Assembly (NCBI GenBank): GCA_028277985.1
Contig: JANQFG010000015.1
Span: 1-64,000 of the forward strand
Direction of reading: 5' to 3'
DNA length: 64,000 nucleotides
Origin: a bacterium
Lineage (GTDB): Bacteria; Desulfobacterota; DSWW01
Under the pieces are notes generated by a model. The model was not told where the DNA came from, ran no database searches, and saw only the letters and a list, made by a program, of their open reading frames with translations. A program made the translations under genes and the position numbers. Position 1 is the stretch's first letter. The number at the start of each line of letters is the position of its first letter. Positions 1-6,425 of the stretch are shown piece after piece.

Positions 1-49
1 CCGCCTTGATTATCTCTCCCCCATGCAGTACGAAAGGAGCTTCACTTAC

Positions 50-442
50 TCAGTTGAAATCCCAAGCCATCAACTGTCCACGTAACCGGGGTAACTCCAA
101 TTTGTCAAGAATAGAGAGGGTGGGCCGTGAGTCTCCTTCTATCATTGCCCAAAACTCACCGAGTAGACTCCTAACCTGCGGAGGGAGGAGTCCGATGTAA
201 CTCTCGTGCCCATCAAAAGCGTCTTGATATAGTTCATTGATGGCAGCCTCTAGGAAGGCCACGGAAGACATAATACTATTGACTACGTATGCTCGATGTC
301 CGATGTCGAATCGTGGGGATCCTGTATGCCCCTCCTCGGTCTTCCCTGCCAACCCTGCAAGATGTTTGGCCGCCCAAAGATAATGCGAGGAGAAGTAAGA
401 GCGCGTGAGAATGGTGGGAACCCCAAGTTGCCCGCTACCCAT
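50..442 (-). CDS. hypothetical protein, last gene of mobile-element operon
   Basis: 130 residues, family not recognised. A strong ribosome site, GGAGG five bases before the ATG at 442, supports this start. The protein looks soluble and helical, with aromatic residues near the N-terminus (RSYFSSHYLWAAKHLAGLA) and an acidic middle, no signal peptide or membrane segment. It is the last of five same-strand genes with tiny gaps (toxin, HTH regulator, ImmA-like peptidase, 51-aa basic protein, this gene), so it is probably co-transcribed from the promoter near 2620. Base composition is visibly AT-richer than the chromosome to the right, as expected for element cargo. Function unknown. Confidence 0.65.
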   Translation of the reverse strand: MGSGQLGVPTILTRSYFSSHYLWAAKHLAGLAGKTEEGHTGSPRFDIGHRAYVVNSIMSSVAFLEAAINELYQDAFDGHESYIGLLPPQVRSLLGEFWAMIEGDSRPTLSILDKLELPRLRGQLMAWDFN

Positions 443-473
443 GTATACCTCCAGCGTCGAGCAAGGAGTCTTT

Positions 474-629
474 CTACTCCCTTCCCGAGAATGTATTGCG
501 CACCAGCTCTTCTACTTCGGCGAGAGGGTACTTTTGTTTCTTCCGAGGCCGGGGGGTGTGGACCTTTGTTGGCCTCACATAAGACCTCACTTTCGGGGGC
601 TTCTTTCTGCTTTTCTTTTCCAGGGCCAT
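474..629 (-). CDS. 51-aa Lys/Arg/Pro-rich small protein (element copy)
   Basis: A 51-residue basic protein beginning ATG at 629, nine bases after the ImmA-like gene stops. The core KVRSYVRPTKVHTPRPRKKQ is nearly identical to the core of the 52-aa protein at 3456-3614 on the other side of the tRNA scar, which proves that this frame is coding and not a shadow of the longer frames around it. No domain is recognised; the composition (about a third Lys/Arg plus prolines, then a short acidic EVEEL tail) suggests a nucleic-acid or partner-binding linker protein. A short AGG lies eight bases before the start. Role unknown, possibly linked to the toxin-antitoxin-peptidase operon it sits in. Confidence 0.7.
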   Translation of the reverse strand: MALEKKSRKKPPKVRSYVRPTKVHTPRPRKKQKYPLAEVEELVRNTFSGRE

Positions 630-637
630 ATTCGTAC

Positions 638-1522
638 CTACGAGAAGCCACCCCCTGTTCGTGTCATCTTTCGCTCATGCACGACCAGGGTAAGAATGTT
701 GTACTTGTTATAGAATGACTCGGCAAAGAAGGCGTGTTGATCCCCGTTTACGTCAGGAAGGCAAAGGACAAAGTTGCCCACTGGCCCCCCTGTTCGTATC
801 GTTGTGTTGGCGTCCACCTCTGCAAGAATCATCTCGGCCCCCACACACGAGAACTCGTCCCTGAACCGATCGGACCCGACGAAGTGCCTCCAACGATACT
901 GCTGGTCCGCTGGTTTTGGCTCCCAATGAGGGCTGCTCACCAGCATCGCCATAGGGTGGTCATGACTGAAGGCTACGAAGCGCCTGAGAGTTGTGAGGAT
1001 GGACTTTCTGTACCTCTTTTTGAGGGCAAACACACTTTCTAGGCAGGGATCAGTGTCTAGTGCTTCTGCTGTGAAAGTCTCGCCCCCAAACATAAGGCCC
1101 GACGCTCCATAATTAGCTTCCTCCTCCAACATCTCTTGGAAATCTGGATTGAGTGTCTGTGCGGTATCGCCTAGGAAGTAGGGCCTATGCCACTCTAGAA
1201 TCGTGTGGGCGGAGTCATGGAATGAAGCCCACTCCTTCTTAGCATCATGTAGAGAAGAATCCACCCAAATTTCGGCTTCGTCTGGCAGCCACAACGCGGC
1301 AAGCCGAATCTTCTCCTTGATTGCAATTAGCCGCCTCTTTCCTATTCTAATCTTATGCATGAACCGCTGCATAAGGCTCGGGTCTTCCAAGTCATAGAAG
1401 GCGCGGTCAATTGCTAGGTGTTCGAGAATATCTTCTATCTTTATTGGAGGATCCCTGAGCCCGGCCTCTCGAAGAGTGCGTCGCACCGCGCAGTCGATCT
1501 CCTGCCTAGTCTGCTCCCTCAT
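638..1522 (-). CDS. ImmA/IrrE-like metallopeptidase domain protein
   Basis: 294 residues. Residues 101-112 (FHDSAHTILEWH) hold an HDxxH motif in place of the usual HExxH of the ImmA/IrrE family, and EEEANYGASGLMF at about 132-145 matches the family's downstream EAN(x)FA metal-ligand helix. Members usually cleave a partner HTH repressor (ImmA on ImmR, IrrE on DdrO). The gene starts inside the 3' end of the double-HTH gene (17-base overlap), the standard layout for a repressor-peptidase pair. The Glu to Asp change in the catalytic motif could weaken or retune the enzyme. The C-terminal 100 residues are element-specific. Likely role: stress- or damage-triggered derepression of the operon; inferred from family and context. 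Confidence 0.8.
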   Translation of the reverse strand: MREQTRQEIDCAVRRTLREAGLRDPPIKIEDILEHLAIDRAFYDLEDPSLMQRFMHKIRIGKRRLIAIKEKIRLAALWLPDEAEIWVDSSLHDAKKEWASFHDSAHTILEWHRPYFLGDTAQTLNPDFQEMLEEEANYGASGLMFGGETFTAEALDTDPCLESVFALKKRYRKSILTTLRRFVAFSHDHPMAMLVSSPHWEPKPADQQYRWRHFVGSDRFRDEFSCVGAEMILAEVDANTTIRTGGPVGNFVLCLPDVNGDQHAFFAESFYNKYNILTLVVHERKMTRTGGGFS

Positions 1523-2195
1523 CCGCCCCCCTGTCGTCTGATCTCAAAAACGCAACAAACGCATCAAGCGCCTGACGCTCCTCACGAGTAAGCATGGAGA
1601 ACGATTCCGACTTCGCCGCAAACTTCGATGCTTCTTCGCGAATACTGGGTGTAGCATCGCTAATAGCCCCTGCAAGGATTGCAAAGCTCCGATGGGGGAC
1701 TTTATAGAACTTGCTTAGTTGATGCAGTGTAAGGGGGTCCGGCCTATAAGCAGAACTCCGCTCCATTGCGAGAATATCTTCCTTTTGGACGCCTGTCTTC
1801 TTTGCAAGCTGGCCCACACTCAGACCCCGGCTCTTTCGCAATGCTCTTACCACTTCGCGAAAAGTATAGCGCACTATCTCCGTCTTGGAGTCTTGAGGTT
1901 CCATGTGCACTCTAAGACTCCTGTTTAGTGTTTTCGCGATACGGTTGAGCATCTGCAGAGAGTGGCCCGCATAGTCGGCGTCCTCCAGCCGACTTATTAC
2001 TGACTGGGTGGTGCCTACCTGTTCCGCTAGTTCCTGTTGGGTAAGCCCTGCTTGCTTCCTGAGTTCACAGATTGTTTGAGCAACATCCGCGTTTGCTCGC
2101 TCAACCTCTACTGAAGCATTCCTCTCTGGGTCCTCTGCTATGTACCTACGACGGAGGATCTCACTCGCCTTAGTCGTCCGCCTTCTTTTCGCCAT
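1506..2195 (-). CDS. XRE-family regulator with two HTH domains (HigA-like antitoxin)
   Basis: 229 residues with two helix-turn-helix units: the first at about 41-98 (LRKQAGLTQQELAEQVGTTQ and then SRLE), the second at about 112-175 (LRKSRGLSVGQLAKKTGVQK). The first has the conventional HTH_3 recognition helix; the second is followed by a YKVPHRSF stretch seen in ImmA-associated regulators. The gene starts five bases after the toxin-like gene stops, with GAGGAG ahead of the ATG, and overlaps the peptidase gene. It most likely represses the operon through the palindrome at 2610-2627 and neutralises the toxin. One polypeptide appears to serve both the antitoxin and the ImmR roles. Confidence 0.85.
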   Translation of the reverse strand: MAKRRRTTKASEILRRRYIAEDPERNASVEVERANADVAQTICELRKQAGLTQQELAEQVGTTQSVISRLEDADYAGHSLQMLNRIAKTLNRSLRVHMEPQDSKTEIVRYTFREVVRALRKSRGLSVGQLAKKTGVQKEDILAMERSSAYRPDPLTLHQLSKFYKVPHRSFAILAGAISDATPSIREEASKFAAKSESFSMLTREERQALDAFVAFLRSDDRGADEGAD

Positions 2196-2200
2196 GACAG

Positions 2201-2563
2201 TTACTCCTCATGGGTATGCTTACTAGGATCTTTGGTGAAGCTCTGCATACGTTCAATGGCTAGTTGAATCTCCTTTGGGGGAACCTCGCTCTCCTTCACC
2301 AACCCATGTGACACAACAGCCCTCCCTTCATGGTAAAAATAGAGCATCCTGTACTGAATTCTCTGGAAGCTCACCCTTAGTTCATAGATGTCATCGCGAA
2401 GGTAGTCGCCCTCCGGTCGCCGCAGTTCGTGACCCATCTCTTCAAGACGTACGATCCTGACGTAACATTTGTCCTGCACCTTCGGCGGCATACCATCAAG
2501 CCACAGCAGCAGGGGACAGGTTCCGTCTTCTTCTTGATAAAGTATGACTTCTGTGAGCGGCAT
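2201..2563 (-). CDS. HigB/Gp49-like (RelE superfamily) toxin
   Basis: 120 residues when started at the ATG at 2563, which has AAGAAGAGG just upstream. A longer reading from a TTG at 2617 is possible but would begin inside the operator palindrome, so the shorter start is preferred. The pattern (PLLLWLDGMPPKVQDKCYVR, then LRRPEGDYLRDDIYELRV, then QYRMLYFY) fits the phage-derived Gp49-like / HigB family, ribosome-dependent mRNA interferases. It precedes its antitoxin (toxin first), the arrangement typical for higBA. First gene of the five-gene operon. Confidence 0.85.
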   Translation of the reverse strand: MPLTEVILYQEEDGTCPLLLWLDGMPPKVQDKCYVRIVRLEEMGHELRRPEGDYLRDDIYELRVSFQRIQYRMLYFYHEGRAVVSHGLVKESEVPPKEIQLAIERMQSFTKDPSKHTHEE

Positions 2564-2607
2564 CCGCGCCTCTTCTTTGGTATTGTCGAATTCTCCTCTC
2601 AAATGAA

Positions 2608-2636
2608 TATATCGCAATTTTGCGATAAAAAGTCAA
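2608..2636 (-). promoter_or_regulatory. promoter and operator of the toxin-antitoxin-peptidase operon
   Basis: On the minus strand TTGACT (2631-2636) and GATATA (2608-2613) are 17 bases apart. Between and overlapping them lies an inverted repeat, TATCGCAA-2-TTGCGATA (2610-2627), with perfect 8-base arms. A repressor bound here would block polymerase directly. Transcription would start near 2600, upstream of the ATG at 2563 but too late to allow the TTG at 2617 as start. Confidence 0.8.
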
Positions 2637-2990
2637 GAAAAAAATCGAGCCCCCTAGCCGTATACCCAGCCTCCGCTGACTCTCTGATACTTGGCATTTC
2701 TTGTTGACCAATAAAACAACGGGGAAACTGGCCAAATTCTCACCATGGAATCCGTGGAGCAGTGGATTAGGCAGATGTGCTGGAAATAGTGGAAAGGGGT
2801 TCCTTTTCTACCATCTCCCCAACAAACTTGGGGACCACTTGGGGACCAAGGACCCAGAAGAATCGCCCTTACCCCCCTATCATCACCTTTCATCACCTGT
2901 CGGTAGGAATACACGTAAACCCCTGTTCCGATAGGTGCAAAACACTTCACCGTCATGCTGCACACTTCACCGCTATCAGCATGGTGCGTG
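2637..2990. other. gene-free end of the mobile element with short direct repeats
   Basis: No convincing gene. Short repeats of the sort found at integrase arm sites are present: ACTTGGGGACC twice in tandem (2826-2847), TCATCACCT twice (2880-2898), and ACACTTCACCG at 2942-2952 and 2962-2972, plus the inverted pair CATGCTG/CAGCATG (2954-2960, 2977-2983). The stretch runs up to the tRNA fragment. No integrase gene is inside the window on this side. Confidence 0.5.
2826..2847. repeat. 11-bp tandem repeat, candidate integrase arm site
   Basis: ACTTGGGGACC occurs twice with no gap, about 140 bases inside the element end. Two further short direct repeats lie between here and the tRNA scar. Confidence 0.5.
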
Positions 2991-3037
2991 GCTTGAAAAT
3001 CCGCGTGTCGGCGGTTCGATTCCGTCCCTCGGCACCA
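2991..3037 (+). mobile_element. attachment-site scar: 3' half of a tRNA (probably tRNA-Phe)
   Basis: The stretch folds as the 3' part of a tRNA: TTGAAAA anticodon loop remnant and TCCGC stem strand, five-base variable loop, T-arm GGCGG-TTCGATT-CCGTC (3010-3026), acceptor strand CCTCGGC (3027-3033), discriminator A and CCA at 3035-3037. The matching 5' acceptor strand (GCCGAGG) and D-arm are absent upstream, and the 5' anticodon-stem strand no longer pairs fully. The GAA anticodon context points to tRNA-Phe. A 3' tRNA fragment followed by its terminator is what remains at the distal end after an element integrates into a tRNA gene; the element therefore lies to the left. Confidence 0.85.
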
Positions 3038-3045
3038 AATAGATC

Positions 3046-3079
3046 AAGGGGTTAGCCGCAAGAGCTAATCCCTTTTTTT
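3046..3079 (+). terminator. rho-independent terminator of the interrupted tRNA
   Basis: AAGGGGTTAGC and GCTAATCCCTT form an 11-base stem (one G-T pair) around a seven-base loop, followed by a run of T (3073-3079). It sits nine bases after the CCA end of the tRNA fragment and marks resumption of the original chromosome. Confidence 0.85.
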
Positions 3080-3455
3080 GTTGTGGGACTCCCGTCTTTT
3101 GTGAACCCTTTGCCCAGCTCACCGAATCTCATTGATTCGGTCGCGAACTGAATCCGGCCCGTGAACGCAAGGAACAGGCAAATGGAAAATCCAGAAGAAC
3201 GGGAACAAGAACGGGATGAACATTCGGTCAAGGTGGTCCACTGTAAACGCAATCCCTGTCGCGCCATGGGAAGCCGACCTCAGAAGGCGGAAGATCTTCT
3301 CCGCGACGACAGGCTGCCTACCGAGGCACGCCCCACTCGGCCTGCAGCAAAGAGTGGTCCTGTACGTCCTCGCCACCACAGGAGTTCCGAATGCATCGAT
3401 CTGCTGGTACAGCTAGGCGGATGAGAAGTGCAGCTCGTCTCGAGGAGGCGGGAGA
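3080..3455. other. 375-bp stretch without a recognisable gene
   Basis: Overlapping short frames exist on both strands but none has a good ribosome site or recognisable product. One hairpin, ACCGAATC-5-GATTCGGT (3121-3141), is present. The stretch may be debris of earlier insertions at the tRNA site. Confidence 0.4.
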
Positions 3456-3614
3456 TCACCTGTCGCGTGACTCGGTGAGCTCTTCCTCGACTTCCTCATC
3501 CGGGTATTTGGGCTTCTTTTTCGGCTTGGGCGTATGCACCCGGGTCGGTCGCACATACGACCTGACCTTGGGAGCCTTTTTCTTCGCCTTCTGCCTCGTC
3601 TCATCCTTGCTCAT
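3456..3614 (-). CDS. 52-aa Lys/Arg/Pro-rich small protein (chromosomal copy)
   Basis: Starting at the ATG at 3614 (GGGGGAG close upstream) gives 52 residues; a 68-residue form from 3662 with GGAAGG eight bases upstream is equally possible. The core KVRSYVRPTRVHTPKPKKKP and the following KYP..EVEE match the element-borne 51-aa protein at 474-629 almost residue for residue. The composition is strongly basic with an acidic tail. It stands alone on the minus strand just outside the tRNA scar. Function unknown; the conservation of two copies shows that the protein is real. Confidence 0.7.
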   Translation of the reverse strand: MSKDETRQKAKKKAPKVRSYVRPTRVHTPKPKKKPKYPDEEVEEELTESRDR

Positions 3615-3714
3615 GTCTCCCCCAGTGTAGCGGACCCCCTTCCCTTTACCAACAACACCCATGCTGTATACCTTCCAGAAGCCCTTTCTGCAATCTTTCG
3701 GTCAAATTAGAGCC

Positions 3715-3742
3715 TTGAAGATAGCGGAACAGGCCCTATAAT
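3715..3742 (+). promoter_or_regulatory. sigma70-type promoter
   Basis: TTGAAG (3715-3720), 16-base spacer, TATAAT (3737-3742), about 30 bases before the ATG at 3773. Drives the two hypothetical genes that follow. Confidence 0.7.
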
Positions 3743-3772
3743 AAGTTCGAAACGGCCCGACAGGAGCCCGGG

Positions 3773-4048
3773 ATGCCGAAGACACCGGTCGATGAACAGG
3801 CCATGTATTCATGGGATGAGCAGACCGCTCAACTGATCGACTGGTTCCATACTGCAGCCCTGCCCGTCGAGCCTTTCCGCCTGAGAAGCGGTGTAGAGGT
3901 CGCAGACCCGGCCAAGCTCTACGCCTCCCTGAGAAGTGACATCGAACATGGGGTCCAAGGAGCTCGGGCACGAACAGGAGCACTTCAGGAAGACCTCGAG
4001 GGCCTTTTCGACCTCTTCTGCGACACCGGGAAATCCCGGGACACCTGA
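3773..4048 (+). CDS. hypothetical protein, 91 aa
   Basis: AGGAG six bases before the ATG and a consensus promoter immediately upstream support this as a gene. The 91-residue product (TAQLIDWFHTAALPVEPF region) has no recognised domain, signal peptide or membrane segment. It is followed after 22 bases by a two-helix membrane protein and probably shares its transcript. Function unknown. Confidence 0.55.
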   Translation: MPKTPVDEQAMYSWDEQTAQLIDWFHTAALPVEPFRLRSGVEVADPAKLYASLRSDIEHGVQGARARTGALQEDLEGLFDLFCDTGKSRDT

Positions 4049-4070
4049 CGCCGGAACGCCCCAAACAGAC

Positions 4071-4556
4071 ATGGAACTCGCGAGAAGCCTGAACGAGCTG
4101 AACAAGAAGCGATGGTACCGCCTCCTCAGGATGTGCTTCCTGGCGGCGTTCCTCACGGTACAGACCATCGGAATCCTTCTGGTCCTGGGCCGGACGGAAG
4201 GAGAGGTGATCGCACCCGCCTCTTTTGAATTGGTAGGCAAAGTCCTGAAAGAACACGTCCCCGCCTACCGGGGAGCGGCCGATGAGCAGGTCGGCAAAGA
4301 GGTGTACATCGAGGAGCCGGTCCTCTGGGCTGAATATGTCGAGAAATACGTGGAGCAGTACCGGGTCGACCCCGTAACCATGTACCGGGTTTACAGCGGG
4401 ACGCAGCGGGTGGGTCTATGCGCCGCCGCCTTCGTTCTGATCGCCCTGTTTTTCGAGATGCTTCGCAGGGCCTTCTACTACGTGATCTTCGGAACGATCC
4501 TCCCCAGGAAGCGCAGGCGTCGTCGGAGGCAGGTCGGACCATCCATACCGTCCTAG
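4071..4556 (+). CDS. two-helix inner-membrane protein, hypothetical
   Basis: 161 residues from the ATG at 4071; a longer reading from 3936 overlaps the previous gene and is less likely. One membrane helix at about 17-40 (MCFLAAFLTVQTIGILLVLG) and another at about 118-145 (LCAAAFVLIALFFEML) flank a roughly 75-residue loop, and the C-terminus is a run of arginines and lysines, which should lie in the cytoplasm. No family recognised. Likely co-transcribed with the 91-aa gene upstream. Confidence 0.6.
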   Translation: MELARSLNELNKKRWYRLLRMCFLAAFLTVQTIGILLVLGRTEGEVIAPASFELVGKVLKEHVPAYRGAADEQVGKEVYIEEPVLWAEYVEKYVEQYRVDPVTMYRVYSGTQRVGLCAAAFVLIALFFEMLRRAFYYVIFGTILPRKRRRRRRQVGPSIPS

Positions 4557-4590
4557 CCAGCACAGAGGGGTCCCCTGGAACAAGGCCATC

Positions 4591-4782
4591 CTAATCGTCG
4601 GACGAGCCCGAAACCCGCTCTCTATACTCCATGATGTCGGTGTGACGGAATCGCCAGAACCTGCCCGAGTCGGCAACACGAATCTGCCCGTTTCGTGCGA
4701 GTTGAATCACCCGGTCCGGGCTGCAGCCGAGTATGCCTGCTACGTCCCTGGGTGTGAGAAGCTTCTCCTTGCCCATCATCAT
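4591..4782 (-). CDS. small HTH_17 (excisionase/MerR-like) DNA-binding protein
   Basis: 63 residues, essentially one winged-helix HTH_17 domain: LLTPRDVAGILGCSPDRVIQ followed by LARNGQIRV and a W-F-R wing. Such proteins are excisionases or small regulators. A sister protein, conserved over its whole length, is encoded at 5630-5809 on the other side of a TerB gene. The start has three consecutive ATG codons; the first is used here. It is transcribed away from the TerB gene, which lies about 190 bases off on the other strand. Confidence 0.8.
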   Translation of the reverse strand: MMMGKEKLLTPRDVAGILGCSPDRVIQLARNGQIRVADSGRFWRFRHTDIMEYRERVSGSSDD

Positions 4783-4975
4783 CAGAGGGTCCTCGTTCTT
4801 GCTTCTGTGGCCAATCAGATCATCAATGTATTTGGACCCTTGGGTGGTGGATTGAGTTCATGGCGAGGGATGCGGGAGGGCCGCCCACCCCTGTTGCGGG
4901 AATAGAATCACGTGTAAGATAGAGAGGGCGTACCCGAACGACGTTGATGAACCAGTGCCGAAAAGGAGCCAGCCT

Positions 4976-5455
4976 GTGAAGCTGCCGAATCTGCTGCGCG
5001 GGTTCTTTGGCGATCGCAAGCCGAAGAACCCGGCCGACAACGAGAAGGCGAACCTGGAGGAGACCCAAATAGCTGCATGCGCCCTCTTCCTCGAAATGGC
5101 ACGCGCGGACGGTGAGTTCAGCGACGAGGAACGAAGCCGGATCCTTGCAACCCTGAAGAACGACTATGAGCTCTCCACTGCCGACGCCGACGCGCTCCTC
5201 AAGGCCACGGACCAGGAGTTGGAGCAGAGCATCGACCTTTGGCAATTCACCAAACGCATCAACCAGAGCCATTCCCACGAGCAGAAGCTAGGCATCATCC
5301 ACATGCTATGGAAGATCGTGTACGTGGATGGAACCCTGGACCAGCACGAGAGATACCTGGTTCACAAGCTCTCCAAGCTGCTTCGTCTCAGCCATCAAGA
5401 GCTCATCGACGCCAAATTGCGGGTGATCCGCGCAGGCCAGACAACGGCCGAATAG
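4976..5455 (+). CDS. TerB-family (tellurite resistance-like) protein
   Basis: 159 residues from a GTG at 4976 with AAGGAG seven bases upstream; a GTG at 4955 would lengthen it but has no ribosome site. The all-helical TerB fold is clear: CALFLEMARADGEFSDEERS (first acidic metal-binding repeat) and HMLWKIVYVDGTLDQHERYL (second), with the conserved D-G-x-(F/L)-x-x-x-E pattern in both. Cytoplasmic; family members bind metals and often associate with membrane stress systems, though most solitary copies are uncharacterised. It lies between two sister HTH_17 genes on the opposite strand. Confidence 0.85.
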   Translation: MKLPNLLRGFFGDRKPKNPADNEKANLEETQIAACALFLEMARADGEFSDEERSRILATLKNDYELSTADADALLKATDQELEQSIDLWQFTKRINQSHSHEQKLGIIHMLWKIVYVDGTLDQHERYLVHKLSKLLRLSHQELIDAKLRVIRAGQTTAE

Positions 5456-5521
5456 AAGCGCGGGACGGGGCAGGAAGTCTATGCCCGCTCGGACGGATTC
5501 TTGGGGCAGAAACAACGGAAT

Positions 5522-5548
5522 GGAACAAGAACGGATCATTCTTGTTCC
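5522..5548. repeat. perfect hairpin downstream of the TerB gene
   Basis: GGAACAAGAA-7-TTCTTGTTCC, ten-base perfect arms. It lies 67 bases beyond the TerB stop and before the end of the opposing HTH gene, so it may act as a bidirectional terminator although no T run follows. Confidence 0.5.
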
Positions 5549-5629
5549 GCTTACGAGAGGGTCTCTCCCCTTGAAGAGAAAACAACTGGAGTGTGGGGAT
5601 AGGCACCCGAAGGGCCTGCCACTACTCGA

Positions 5630-5809
5630 CTACGCAGTTGCCGTCTTCTTCCGGTACCTCATCACGTCTGCGTAGCGGTAGAGCCAGTATTTCCCCTCTT
5701 TTTTGGCCCGAAGCTTGCCTTTTCTGGCCAGCATGATCACGTCATCCGGGCTGCAATCGAGGATGTGGGCCACATCCCTGGATTTGAGTACCTTCGCCTT
5801 TGTCGCCAT
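5630..5809 (-). CDS. second small HTH_17 DNA-binding protein (sister of 4591-4782)
   Basis: 59 residues with GGGGAGG eight bases before the ATG at 5809. The sequence VLKSRDVAHILDCSPDDVIM, LARKGKLRA, then Y-W-L-Y-R, Y-A-D-V-M-R-Y-R aligns without gaps in the core to the protein at 4591-4782, so the two are paralogs. A single winged-helix domain with no other part. Its promoter and a large inverted repeat lie directly upstream, suggesting control by itself or by its sister. Function could be an orphan excisionase or a local repressor. Confidence 0.8.
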   Translation of the reverse strand: MATKAKVLKSRDVAHILDCSPDDVIMLARKGKLRAKKEGKYWLYRYADVMRYRKKTATA

Positions 5810-5830
5810 TCGGCTTTCCTCCCCTTACTT

Positions 5831-5848
5831 GATGCTTGAGGAAGCATC
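5831..5848 (-). promoter_or_regulatory. leader hairpin ahead of the second HTH_17 gene
   Basis: GATGCTT-4-AAGCATC, seven-base perfect arms, 22 bases before the ATG at 5809. Could be an operator half or a translational hairpin. Confidence 0.4.
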
Positions 5849-5860
5849 ATCGCCAACAGA

Positions 5861-5933
5861 CGATTCCTGCCACTTCTCCATATGTAGTGGCGGAATCGGT
5901 TGCTATACTATATGTTGAATCGGCGATTGTAAA
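5861..5933 (-). promoter_or_regulatory. promoter with large inverted repeat for the HTH_17 gene
   Basis: Minus-strand TTTACA (5928-5933), 17-base spacer, TAGTAT (5905-5910). Just downstream, at the expected transcript start, CGATTCCTGCCACT (5861-5874) and AGTGGCGGAATCG (5886-5898) form a nearly perfect 13-14 base inverted repeat around an 11-base loop. It can be a repressor site or a 5' stem-loop in the mRNA. Confidence 0.65.
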
Positions 5934-6011
5934 GAGAAAAATCGGATTTCCCGGCCAAATCGGCACAAAGACATCCTTATTCTGCTCAATTTCTTTGTAG
6001 GAGGCTGCGCG

Positions 6012-6173
6012 ATGGCTCGGGGCCGGCACCGGATGTACGGCAAGGGGACCTCTCTCGGCGAGCGAGGCCCTAGGGAAGGATCCGTTCGTAAAGGTCTGGT
6101 GCGATCATTCGGAAGAGGATTCGGTCTTTGCCTTCGGGGCGGAACTCTCTTTCTTGGTGGTCGTATCGGATGA
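6012..6173 (+). CDS. possible 53-aa Gly/Arg-rich small protein
   Basis: A short frame with an unusually good ribosome site (GTAGGAGG seven bases before the ATG). The product is Gly/Arg-rich (MARGRHRMYGKGTSLGERG) and unrecognised. Its 3' end runs antisense into the FmdB gene, which argues against it. Listed only because of the ribosome site. Confidence 0.22.
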   Translation: MARGRHRMYGKGTSLGERGPREGSVRKGLVRSFGRGFGLCLRGGTLFLGGRIG

Positions 6174-6401
6174 GGAGGAACTGGATGAGGCTTCCTTCGC
6201 TTCCTCTTGACCGCTCGGTTTCTTTCCGGCGTAGTCCGTCACGTACCAGCCTGTGCCCTTGAGGTGAAAGCTCGAGCGGGAGATCAGTTTCTTCACCGGA
6301 CCATCGCAGAACTTGCACTGGGGGCTTCCCTGATCCGAGATGTTCCTGAACAATTCGAAATCCTCACCACACTTGTCGCACCTGTACTCATAAATCGGCA
6401 T
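6105..6401 (-). CDS. FmdB-family zinc-ribbon protein
   Basis: 98 residues. The N-terminus MPIYEYRCDKCGEDFELFRN, then CKFCDGPVKKLISRSSFHLKGTGWY, is the signature of the FmdB/CxxC zinc-ribbon family, with the two CxxC knuckles binding one zinc. Residues 65-98 are a low-complexity Ser/Lys/Glu tail. Members are often called regulatory (after FmdB of the formamidase operon in Methylophilus), but the molecular role is unproven. The gene for a HExxH protein ends 24 bases upstream, so the two are probably one transcript. Confidence 0.9.
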   Translation of the reverse strand: MPIYEYRCDKCGEDFELFRNISDQGSPQCKFCDGPVKKLISRSSFHLKGTGWYVTDYAGKKPSGQEEAKEASSSSSSSDTTTKKESSAPKAKTESSSE

Positions 6402-6425
6402 GTGAACCTCCGGGATGCACTGCTC

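Noticed and set aside
2991..3037. complete tRNA-Phe gene
   Set aside because: The 5' acceptor strand and D-arm are missing upstream, so only the 3' half is present.
3216..3416. 66-residue plus-strand frame in the gap after the tRNA scar
   Set aside because: No ribosome site, no recognisable product, and overlapping frames on both strands.
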